Positions 1-7,142 of a stretch of 18,279 nucleotides of DNA are shown in pieces. Each line of letters begins with the position of its first letter. Positions within the stretch are counted from its first letter, which is position 1. The translations under genes were made by a program, and so were the position numbers. The stretch is from positions 1 to 18,279 of the forward strand of contig JAMPAO010000053.1 in NCBI GenBank assembly GCA_023667165.1, written 5' to 3'. Below the pieces are notes generated by a model that saw only the letters and a program-made list of their open reading frames with translations, did not search any database and was not told where the DNA came from. The stretch comes from Ruminococcus sp. Its GTDB lineage: Bacteria; Bacillota; Clostridia; Oscillospirales; Ruminococcaceae.

Positions 1-753
1 GGCAGCGGCAAAAACGTATCATCTTTTAAAATAAAGGTCAGAAAATTTATAAACGACAGGTGCAAGCGGCTTTTATCGGAAAGCGATTTTATACGTTTGG
101 CTAGTTCAAGAGCTGCGGCGGACTGGATGTACACCTTAAAGTACGATTTTACCGTTATAAATAACGGCATTGAGATACCGAGGTTTATCTTCCGCAGAGA
201 AACAAGAGATGACGTCCGTTCCGCTCTCGGTATGGAAAATAAGTTTGTTATAGGGCATGTGGGGAGATTTGTCTACCCCAAAAACCACAGCTTTTTATTG
301 GATATATTTAAGGAAATATACAGCCGGAATAAAAATGCGGTACTGTTTCTTGTCGGCTCCGGTTCGTTTGAGCGGGACATAAGAAAAAAAGCGGACGATC
401 TGGGGATAGAAAATGCCGTTGTTTTTTACGGAGCCGCAAGCAATGCGGATCAATTGTATCAGGCTATGGACTGCTTTGTTTTTCCGTCGCATTTTGAAGG
501 ACTGGGTATTGCGGCGGTGGAGGCGCAGGCGGCGGGACTGAAAACCCTGTGCTCCGATACCGTACCCGCTGAGGCGCAGATAACCGATCTGCTTGAATAT
601 ATGTCTTTATCCGATACCGCCGAAAAGTGGGCTGAAAAGATTCTTTCGTACAATAACGGATATAAGAGAGAGGATATGTCCGAACAAATCAAAAATGCGG
701 GATATGATATAAATCAGTCCGCAAAACAGGTGGAGGAATTGTATTTTGGCTAA
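1..753 (+). CDS. Glycosyltransferase, GT4-like, C-terminal part (5' end outside window)
   Basis: The reading frame is open from base 1 to the TAA at 751-753, so this is the last 250 residues of a longer protein; a TTG at 97 is internal and not a credible start. The visible part is a GT-B C-terminal nucleotide-sugar domain: a β-strand opening 'VIGHVGRFVYPKNH', then 'FLVGSGSFE', then 'VVFYGAASN', and the donor-binding E-x7-E motif within 'FEGLGIAAVEAQAAG'. These are family 4 (GlgA/CapM/EpsF-like) hallmarks, so it should transfer a sugar from an activated nucleotide donor to a lipid-linked glycan on the cytoplasmic face. Its end overlaps the next gene by 8 bases, and the polymerase and flippase downstream place it in a surface-polysaccharide (capsule or exopolysaccharide) operon. 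Donor and acceptor cannot be read from the sequence. Confidence 0.9.
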   Translation, partial: GSGKNVSSFKIKVRKFINDRCKRLLSESDFIRLASSRAAADWMYTLKYDFTVINNGIEIPRFIFRRETRDDVRSALGMENKFVIGHVGRFVYPKNHSFLLDIFKEIYSRNKNAVLFLVGSGSFERDIRKKADDLGIENAVVFYGAASNADQLYQAMDCFVFPSHFEGLGIAAVEAQAAGLKTLCSDTVPAEAQITDLLEYMSLSDTAEKWAEKILSYNNGYKREDMSEQIKNAGYDINQSAKQVEELYFG

Positions 754-1969
754 AACGACAACAGACGATATTTCAAGGTCGGAATTATTTTATCTTTTCC
801 TTTTGATACCTTTTATCAAACCAGCCGCATATGTACTGCCGGAAGCGGTCAATCAGATTTTTTCTCTATGGATATTGGTTTCTGCGGCTGCGGCGTTTAT
901 CATGCTTTTGATAAACGGAAAGGCGAGCAGATTTATTGTCTTAATGGGACTGTTCCAGCTATCCATTGTGATCTCCACCGCTTTTAACCCCCTGTCCTAT
1001 GCGGGAACGGTAAAAAGCTCGCTGACAGACGCCGTTTCAAATGTGGCAATATGCATTATAGCGGAGAACGGACTGAAAAGCTCTCCCCGAAAATTTTTGA
1101 AAATTTTTGCGGGCTACGGTATGTTTATGTGCGTTATTGCGGCGTGCACCATGCTGATCTGCTATCCCGAGGGAATGGATCAAAAGCAGTATATGGATAT
1201 AAGAGGAGATGTCAACTTCTATTTTCTGGGTCACGACAATAAATCGTATTTTATTTTTATTGCGGTGCAGTGCGCTGTGATACTTTTTTCTCTTATAACA
1301 TACAATAAAATTTCCGGAGCCGCCGTAATATTCAATCTTATCGTCACGGTCGCTTTTTTTCATGTAAGATCCCTGGCGGCAATGGTATGTATTTTGCTTA
1401 TCTGGATATATTTGCTTATCCTGCTGAAAAAAGACGTAAGCAAGCTTCTTAATTTCAAAAATTATTATCTGGTTTTTCTTATGATTTTTCTTTTTGTGGT
1501 CGTTCTGAATACGCAGACTTTTTTTTCCGCTTTTTTTAACATTGTCCTGAAAAAAGGTATGACTATCTCGGGAAGAACGATCATATGGGAGAAAGCGTTT
1601 GCCTATATTAAAAAATCGCCTTTTATCGGTTACGGTTACGAGCCTACCAATGTTTTGATGCTCAAATTCGGGATAAATCATGTACACAATATTGTTTTGG
1701 ACGTAATATACAGAAGCGGGGTGACGGGCGGGGTTATTTATGCGGCTGTGATCGTGCTGTGCGGAAAAGAGCTTATGCGATACAAAACAGAGCCTGTCGC
1801 AGCCTTTGTATCGTTTATGTTTTTTGCTTTTCTGCTTGCGGCTTCCTTTGATTATTATAACAATATCCCGTACTGTACTGCGATATACGCATTTGCCGCA
1901 AATATCAAATATCTTATAAACGCGGAAAATCCGAAAGAAAAAAGATCAAATAACCTGCAAACGGAGTAA
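746..1969 (+). CDS. Wzy/O-antigen-ligase-like polysaccharide polymerase
   Basis: This is a 407-residue polytopic membrane protein with about ten or more hydrophobic segments. The long loop near residues 270-325 carries 'GRTIIWEKAF', 'GYGYEP' and 'HVHNIVLDVIYRSGVTG', which match the Wzy_C (O-antigen ligase/polymerase) pattern with its His-x-His-Asn. The likely role is to polymerise lipid-linked repeat units outside the membrane, or to ligate the finished glycan to an acceptor. The start is TTG at 746, chosen because GGAGG lies at 732-736 with a 9-base spacer; it overlaps the end of the glycosyltransferase, so translation is probably coupled. The flippase starts 5 bases after its stop. Polymerase versus ligase cannot be settled here. 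Confidence 0.85.
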   Translation: MAKTTTDDISRSELFYLFLLIPFIKPAAYVLPEAVNQIFSLWILVSAAAAFIMLLINGKASRFIVLMGLFQLSIVISTAFNPLSYAGTVKSSLTDAVSNVAICIIAENGLKSSPRKFLKIFAGYGMFMCVIAACTMLICYPEGMDQKQYMDIRGDVNFYFLGHDNKSYFIFIAVQCAVILFSLITYNKISGAAVIFNLIVTVAFFHVRSLAAMVCILLIWIYLLILLKKDVSKLLNFKNYYLVFLMIFLFVVVLNTQTFFSAFFNIVLKKGMTISGRTIIWEKAFAYIKKSPFIGYGYEPTNVLMLKFGINHVHNIVLDVIYRSGVTGGVIYAAVIVLCGKELMRYKTEPVAAFVSFMFFAFLLAASFDYYNNIPYCTAIYAFAANIKYLINAENPKEKRSNNLQTE

Positions 1970-1974
1970 AGCCT

Positions 1975-3519
1975 ATGTCCCGAACGGAAAGCTCACTGAA
2001 AAATCTGTACACAGCCCTTGTCGGACAGGCAGCGGGCGTGCTTGTCAGCTTCTTTTCGAGGCGTGTTTTTATCGGTATGCTCAGCGAGGAGTATCTTGGA
2101 CTCAGCGGGATATTTACCAATATCCTCACCATATTCTCCCTGGCGGAGCTTGGCGTGGGCGAAGCCATGAATTTCAGCCTGTATAAGCCTCTTGCCGAAA
2201 AAAACACGCCTCTGATAAAAAGTCTTATGAGGCTTTACAAAAAGGCGTATATCCTTATCGGCTGCACCATAGCCGTAATATCCTTTCTTTTTACCCCTTT
2301 TTACACGCTCTTTATGGATACAGTCCCCGATATAGATCACCTTACCCTTATTTACTGGCTTTTTGCCGCAAACACCGCTGTGTCCTACTTCTTTTCCTAT
2401 AAAAGGGCGCTCATCATATGCGACGAGAAACGCTACATAGCCACTGTCTACCGCTACGGCTTTTATTTTGCCATGAACATAGCGCAGATCGTCATTTTGC
2501 TGCTTACGGGGAATTATCTGCTTTATCTTGCGGCTCAGGTGATATTCACCTTTGCGGAAAATGCGGGTGTGTCGGCAAAAGCGGACAGTATGTATCCTTA
2601 TCTCAGGGACAGGGACGTGCTTCCCGTGCCTGCGGAGATATCGGGGGATATAAAGAAAAATATCGGCGCCATGCTTATCCACAAGGTAGGCAGTATGGTG
2701 GTGTTTTCCACCGATAACCTTATTCTGTCCAAGTTTGTGGGACTGACGTCGGTGGGAATGTACTCCAATTATTACCTTATAACCGACGCGCTTAAAAAGA
2801 TAACCCGTCAGGCGTTCAACTCTGTCACCGCAAGCGTGGGCAATCTTAATGCCTCCCGTGACGAAAAGGACAGGCAAAAGCTGATAAAGACCTTTGACAG
2901 GATCTTTTTTCTTGATTTTTACATTTACGGCTTTTGCAGCTGCTGTCTGTGGTCGCTGTTCAATCCCTTTATCTCTCTTTGGCTGAAAGAGAGCCTTATA
3001 TTTGACGATATGACCGTAGCTGTCATAGTTATCAACTTTTATCTGGGAGGCATAAGAGAGGCTGCCCTTACCTTCAGAACAGCCACCGGAGCGTTCTATT
3101 ACGACCGCTTCAAGCCTATAGCCGAGTCGCTGATAAATATCGTTTTTTCCGTGATCCTTGCCAAGCTGATCGGAACGGCGGGGGTTTTTATCGGAACGAT
3201 CGTCAGCACTTTGTCCACCTGCATATGGATAGAGCCGCTGGTGCTGTACAAATATGTGTTTAAGACAAGCTGCCGCGGGTATTTCGCGCGGCTGGCGGTA
3301 TATACTCTTGTATCGGCGCTGGGCTGCGCCGTTACGGGATATGTGTGCTCGCTGATATCGTTTGGCGGCGGGGTGAGGGACTTTATTATAAAAATGCTTG
3401 TCTGCGCGGTCCTTCCCAACGTAATATTTATATGCGTTTTCGGCAGACGGGAGGAATTCGCTTATTTCAAGAGCCTTATTTTGTCAATGTTGAAAAAATT
3501 AACAAAAAAAAGGCGTTAA
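1975..3519 (+). CDS. Wzx-like oligosaccharide flippase (MOP/MATE superfamily)
   Basis: This 514-residue protein has about 12-14 hydrophobic segments and the N-terminal layout of bacterial polysaccharide translocases: an early 'SLKNLYTALVGQAAGVLVSF' helix, then 'YLGLSGIFTNIL' and 'LAELGVGEAMNFSLYKPLA', the conserved region of the RfbX/Wzx and 'polysaccharide biosynthesis protein' families. A second half with 'TDNLILSKFVGLTSVGMYSNY' is also characteristic. It should flip lipid-linked repeat units from the inner to the outer leaflet for the polymerase just upstream. The ATG at 1975 has a GGAG at 1963-1966. It is the last gene of this polysaccharide unit: a strong promoter precedes the next gene and I see no clear intrinsic terminator between them. 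Confidence 0.88.
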   Translation: MSRTESSLKNLYTALVGQAAGVLVSFFSRRVFIGMLSEEYLGLSGIFTNILTIFSLAELGVGEAMNFSLYKPLAEKNTPLIKSLMRLYKKAYILIGCTIAVISFLFTPFYTLFMDTVPDIDHLTLIYWLFAANTAVSYFFSYKRALIICDEKRYIATVYRYGFYFAMNIAQIVILLLTGNYLLYLAAQVIFTFAENAGVSAKADSMYPYLRDRDVLPVPAEISGDIKKNIGAMLIHKVGSMVVFSTDNLILSKFVGLTSVGMYSNYYLITDALKKITRQAFNSVTASVGNLNASRDEKDRQKLIKTFDRIFFLDFYIYGFCSCCLWSLFNPFISLWLKESLIFDDMTVAVIVINFYLGGIREAALTFRTATGAFYYDRFKPIAESLINIVFSVILAKLIGTAGVFIGTIVSTLSTCIWIEPLVLYKYVFKTSCRGYFARLAVYTLVSALGCAVTGYVCSLISFGGGVRDFIIKMLVCAVLPNVIFICVFGRREEFAYFKSLILSMLKKLTKKRR

Positions 3520-3560
3520 AACAGTGCAGTATGCATATTTTTCATTATAATTTATCAAAA

Positions 3561-3584
3561 AACCAAAAATGTGATTTTTTGGTT
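3561..3584 (+). repeat. AT-rich inverted repeat overlapping the -35 of the MBOAT promoter
   Basis: The arms AACCAAAAA (3561-3569) and TTTTTGGTT (3576-3584) are perfect complements around a 6-base centre. The right arm ends inside the -35 box. It has no U-tract on the + strand and only two G-C pairs per arm, so it is a poor terminator; it could be an operator or simply AT-rich chance. Confidence 0.45.
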
Positions 3585-3611
3585 GAAAAAAAAAGCAGAC
3601 AGTGATATAAT
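3583..3611 (+). promoter_or_regulatory. Sigma-A-type promoter with extended -10 for the MBOAT unit
   Basis: The -35 is TTGAAA (3583-3588), followed by a 17-base spacer and a perfect TATAAT (3606-3611) preceded by TGA, giving an extended -10. The expected start of transcription is near 3618, about 33 bases before the TTG start of the next gene. This marks the boundary between the polysaccharide polymerase/flippase unit and the acyltransferase unit. Confidence 0.8.
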
Positions 3612-3650
3612 AAAATGTGTAACGTTATGTAAAAGGACTGTGAGCTTGCT

Positions 3651-5099
3651 TTGGTTTTTTCGGATATATTGTTTCTTTATATATTTCTTCCGTGTTTTCT
3701 GATATGTTACTTTGCGGCTGACGGCAAAAGGGTCATTTCGGGACGCTTCGGAACTTTGGGTACTCTTAAAGATATCGTGCTTGTGCTGTTCTCCCTTGTT
3801 TTTTATGCCTGGGGGGAGCCGGTATGGGTGCTGCTGCTTATTTTTACCTCGGTTTTTGATTATTTTAACGGGATCTTTATAGATAAACGCAGAGGGCGGA
3901 AGTCTGCGGTGCTGGGGGTGATCCTTTCCTGCGCCGTCAACCTTTCCGTTTTGGGCGTGTTCAAGTACAGCGGAATGATAGTAAGCGGCATAAACTCGGC
4001 TTTGGATTTGCAGCTTGCGGTACCGGAATTTCATCTGCCGATAGGCATATCCTTTTATACGTTCCAGTCGCTGACGTATGTGGCGGACGTTTACAGGGGC
4101 AAGGCTAAGGCGCAGAGGTCTTATTTCAGATATCTGATGTATCTGTCCATGTTCTTTCAGCTTGTTGCGGGGCCCATTGTCCGCTACAGCACGGTGGCAA
4201 GGGAGATAGAGAGCCGTACGGTGCGGCTGTCGGAATTCTCCGACGGCATTTCGCGGCTCATTACGGGACTTGGGAAGAAAGTGCTTATAGCCAATTCCGT
4301 AGGCCAGCTCGCGGACGAGTTGCTGGGCTTTGAGAGCGCGCCGATGTCGGTTTTGGCGGCATGGGCGGGCGTGATACTTTTTTCGCTTCAGATATACTAT
4401 GATTTTTCGGGATATTCCGATATGGCGATAGGTCTTGGACTTATGTGCGGCTTTCATTTTCCGGAAAACTTTGATTATCCTTATATTTCAAGATCGGCGA
4501 CGGAATTCTGGCGCAGATGGCATATTTCGCTGGGTTCGTTTTTCCGCGATTATGTTTACATTCCCCTGGGGGGAAACCGCAGGCACAGGATATTCAATAT
4601 TGCCGTGGTGTGGTTCTGTACCGGTCTGTGGCACGGCGCAAGCGTGAATTTTATCCTGTGGGGACTTTATTTCGGCGTTCTGCTTGTTATCGAGAAAGCG
4701 TTTCTTTTGGATCTGCTGGAGGATCTTCCCAAAATATTCGGTCATATTTACCTTATTCTGGCGGTCATCTTCGGCTGGATGATATTTTATTTTACGGATC
4801 TGACGAAGATCGCCGGATGTTTCGGCGCGATGATAGGCGCCGATGGGATCTCGGGAACGGATATTCTGACGGAATCCAAGCTGAAAGGAAGCCTTTGGCT
4901 CATAGCTGCCGCTTTGATTCTATGCGCTCCCGTTTATAAGAGCCTGTCCCGCTGGGGAGAGAGGGTGGGAAAGGCCACCAAGGGAGGATTTATTGCGGTG
5001 AGCACCGTAAAGACGGTTTTTCTCGGTCTTGTTCTTTTTGCGTCCTCCGTTTCGCTGGTGGGAGATACTTTCAACCCGTTTCTGTACTTCAGATTTTAG
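3651..5099 (+). CDS. MBOAT family O-acyltransferase (AlgI/DltB-like)
   Basis: This is a 482-residue multipass membrane enzyme with the normal length of the AlgI family. The signature stretch 'FWRRWHISLGSFFRDYVYI' (around residues 287-305) and 'GLWHGASVNFILWG' (around 325-338) hold the two invariant histidines, His291 and His328; His328 is the presumed catalytic residue. Family members move an acyl group, usually acetyl, across the membrane onto an extracellular polymer such as alginate, teichoic acid or exopolysaccharide. Start: the frame is closed by TAA at 3630, and TTG at 3651 is the only usable start, with AAGGA at 3633-3637. The neighbouring polymerase and flippase suggest the glycan as substrate. 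The usual partner, an SGNH or DHHW (AlgX/AlgJ-like) extracytoplasmic transferase, is absent from this window. Confidence 0.92.
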   Translation: MVFSDILFLYIFLPCFLICYFAADGKRVISGRFGTLGTLKDIVLVLFSLVFYAWGEPVWVLLLIFTSVFDYFNGIFIDKRRGRKSAVLGVILSCAVNLSVLGVFKYSGMIVSGINSALDLQLAVPEFHLPIGISFYTFQSLTYVADVYRGKAKAQRSYFRYLMYLSMFFQLVAGPIVRYSTVAREIESRTVRLSEFSDGISRLITGLGKKVLIANSVGQLADELLGFESAPMSVLAAWAGVILFSLQIYYDFSGYSDMAIGLGLMCGFHFPENFDYPYISRSATEFWRRWHISLGSFFRDYVYIPLGGNRRHRIFNIAVVWFCTGLWHGASVNFILWGLYFGVLLVIEKAFLLDLLEDLPKIFGHIYLILAVIFGWMIFYFTDLTKIAGCFGAMIGADGISGTDILTESKLKGSLWLIAAALILCAPVYKSLSRWGERVGKATKGGFIAVSTVKTVFLGLVLFASSVSLVGDTFNPFLYFRF

Positions 5100-5184
5100 C
5101 CGGCGGTCTTAAAACTCAGAAAACCCGTGCCGCATATTATGTAATATTGTTTACCACAAAATAACAGAAAGGATCTGTCACGTT

Positions 5185-6153
5185 ATGGAAGAGATAAAGG
5201 ATCTGCCCCCTCTGCCGGAGGAGTATAAGTCCCCCCGCAGGAAGCTCACCCTGAAAGATCTTCTGATCATAGTTATGGGCGGGGTCATAGTCGTTTTGAT
5301 AATATCCGTGATCCTGCTGTCGGTCACAGTAAAAAAGGACGCGGAATATCTGTCTGCGCAGTCGTCGAGAGTATACGAGTATTACGGGGAAAGGGACGTT
5401 ATAGTCCTTGACGATCCCTCGTACGGCGATATCTGGCTCTCCGCCCTGGAAAGCGTTCCGCGGCACAGTATGGACTATAAAAACGTCAAGAAAGAAAACG
5501 GCTTCAAGAATTATTACAAGGACGGGGAAAAGGCGAGTATCACGGGCATAGACGTTTCCTATCATCAGGGCAGGATCGACTGGAACGCGGTAAAGGACGA
5601 CGGGGTCGATTTTGCAATGATAAGAGTGGGCTTCAGAGGATATGAAACGGGAAAAACTCATATCGACGAGCGCTTTCACGAATACGCCGAGGGCGCGCTG
5701 AACGCAGGACTGGAGATAGGGGTGTACTTCTATTCTCAGGCGGTAACTCCCGAGGAAGCCGCCGACGAGGCGCAGATGGTGCTCAACGAAATAAAGGATT
5801 ACCGCGTAATGTATCCCGTAGTATTCGACTGGGAGATAGTGGGAGAGGAAAGCGCGCGGACAAACGGCGTCACATCGGAAACGCTCAACGAATGCGCTTC
5901 CGTTTTCTGCAATACCATAGCACGAGGCGGCTACATACCCATGATATACAGCGTAAAGAGAATGGCTCTTATGAAGTTCGATCTGAGCCGTCTTGCCGGA
6001 TTTGATTTCTGGCTTGCGGAGTACCGCGACGAGCCGGAATTTCCCTATGAATTTGAAATATGGCAGTATGCCTCCGACGGCAGGGTCAACGGCATAAACG
6101 GCGAGGTGGATCTTAATATGAGTCTTGTGGATTATTCCAAGGTAAGGCGTTAG
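5185..6153 (+). CDS. Membrane-anchored GH25 lysozyme (N-acetylmuramidase)
   Basis: The protein is 322 residues long. Residues 1-22 are a short cytoplasmic tail, about 24-48 form a hydrophobic signal anchor without a clear cleavage site, and about 118-320 form a complete GH25 (Cpl-1/Lyc-type) barrel. The family's acidic residues are visible: Asp123 in 'GIDVSYHQG' and Asp215/Glu217 in 'VVFDWEIV', with 'MIRVGFRGY' and 'EIWQYASDG' as further signatures. It should cleave the β-1,4 bond between MurNAc and GlcNAc in peptidoglycan while tethered outside the membrane, which fits wall remodelling better than a secreted toxin. The ATG has AAAGGA at 5168-5173 with an 11-base spacer, a spacing also used by the chemotaxis and Na/Pi genes here. 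No terminator separates it from the MBOAT gene 85 bases upstream. Confidence 0.93.
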   Translation: MEEIKDLPPLPEEYKSPRRKLTLKDLLIIVMGGVIVVLIISVILLSVTVKKDAEYLSAQSSRVYEYYGERDVIVLDDPSYGDIWLSALESVPRHSMDYKNVKKENGFKNYYKDGEKASITGIDVSYHQGRIDWNAVKDDGVDFAMIRVGFRGYETGKTHIDERFHEYAEGALNAGLEIGVYFYSQAVTPEEAADEAQMVLNEIKDYRVMYPVVFDWEIVGEESARTNGVTSETLNECASVFCNTIARGGYIPMIYSVKRMALMKFDLSRLAGFDFWLAEYRDEPEFPYEFEIWQYASDGRVNGINGEVDLNMSLVDYSKVRR

Positions 6154-6165
6154 GAGAGTGCGGGT

Positions 6166-6966
6166 ATGAAGAAAATAGTTGCCATGACTACGGTATGCGC
6201 CGATATTTTTCCCGAAACGGGGGAAATATTCCCGGGAGGAGAGGCGCTGAATTTTGCCGCCGCGTGCAGCAAATACGGAGGCGGCATACAGATCGGCATT
6301 GTGGGTGCGGTGGGCGACGACGAGGCGGGAAAGGCGGCTTTGAGAGCCGCCGGTGAAAGGAATATCGACATAAGCTGTCTGCACACGGTAAAGGGCGGAG
6401 TTACCGCGAACAACAGGATATATATCGACAGCCGCGGTGACAGATATTTTAAGTCCGATTCATGGACGAACGGAGTATACGGCGATTTCAAGCTGTCCGA
6501 TACCGACAGGGAGATGCTGAAAAACAGCGATCTTGTGTTTATAACTTCCTATTGCCCCAGTCTGAGTGAGGTAATACGGCTTAAAAAGGAATACGGCTTC
6601 GCTCTTGCGGTGGATTTCGACGTTCGCAGAGATTTCGGTGAAATGGAGGAGCCGGCTGCCGCCGCCGATTACTTCTTTATCAGCGGCGAGGAGAGCATTC
6701 TCGGCATTTTCAAGGCTTGGTCGGAAAAATATGACTGTGTGTTCAACGTTACCCTTGCCGAAAAGGGCAGCGTTACCTTTCATAAGGGGGTTCGCTTCGA
6801 TACCGCCGCCGTCCATGCTGAGCGCGTCGTTGATACCACAGGCTGCGGCGACAGCTATCACGGGGCGTTCATCTGCTCCCATCTGACGGGGGGAGATATT
6901 CACGCGGCTATGCTGGAGGGTTCGAAAGCCGCCGCCGAAACGCTTGCTCATTTTGGCGGCATTTAA
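6166..6966 (+). CDS. PfkB/ribokinase-family sugar kinase, FrlD-like
   Basis: This is a short (266-residue) PfkB-fold kinase. It has the substrate-side 'GGEALNFAAACSKYGG' (24-40) and 'GIVGAVGDDEAG' (44-55), the 'SGEES' block (173-177) and the C-terminal PfkB signature 'DTTGCGDSYHGAF' (223-235), with Asp229 as the presumed catalytic base and GCG in place of the usual GAG. The length and weak lid resemble the fructoselysine 6-kinase branch (FrlD) more than ribokinase or fructokinase, but no FrlB deglycase or sugar transporter lies nearby, so the substrate is unassigned. It would phosphorylate a sugar or sugar derivative with ATP in the cytosol. It begins 12 bases after the GH25 stop with AGGAG at 6152-6156, so the two are cotranscribed. 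Confidence 0.85.
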   Translation: MKKIVAMTTVCADIFPETGEIFPGGEALNFAAACSKYGGGIQIGIVGAVGDDEAGKAALRAAGERNIDISCLHTVKGGVTANNRIYIDSRGDRYFKSDSWTNGVYGDFKLSDTDREMLKNSDLVFITSYCPSLSEVIRLKKEYGFALAVDFDVRRDFGEMEEPAAAADYFFISGEESILGIFKAWSEKYDCVFNVTLAEKGSVTFHKGVRFDTAAVHAERVVDTTGCGDSYHGAFICSHLTGGDIHAAMLEGSKAAAETLAHFGGI

Positions 6967-7030
6967 TGAATGTTTTCAAAAAATTCATAAAAAATTATCA
7001 AAGCCGACCTATGACAAATAAGGAAAACTA

Positions 7031-7059
7031 TTGCATTTTTTTGCGGAATATGGTATAAT
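7031..7059 (+). promoter_or_regulatory. Sigma-A-type promoter of the chemotaxis receptor gene
   Basis: TTGCAT (7031-7036) is followed by a 17-base spacer and TATAAT (7054-7059), with TGG immediately upstream giving an extended -10. Transcription should start near 7066, leaving a leader of about 77 bases. No clear terminator precedes it after the sugar kinase gene. Confidence 0.8.
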
Positions 7060-7142
7060 GACTTATATTTATTTATGCATGGGCAAATCTTGTTTTGGCG
7101 CGCACAGCACGTATATGCGCCGCGGAAAGGATCGTTTTGAAT

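Noticed and set aside
1993..2877. A 294-codon open frame on the - strand inside the flippase gene
   Set aside because: It is a His/Lys/Gly-rich reverse shadow of a typical membrane protein, with no start signal.
3555..4457. A 300-codon open frame on the - strand at the start of the MBOAT gene
   Set aside because: It crosses the promoter and the beginning of a conserved membrane enzyme; Lys/Arg/His-rich composition is what antisense of a hydrophobic gene gives.
5137..6384. A 415-codon open frame on the - strand across the GH25 gene
   Set aside because: It lies antisense to a lysozyme with all catalytic residues, has no ribosome binding site or recognisable domain, and reads as reverse-complement composition (His/Arg/Tyr-rich).
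6961..7010. A possible terminator after the sugar kinase
   Set aside because: Only a 6-bp ATGAAT/ATTCAT stem without GC pairs strength or a T-tract could be drawn.
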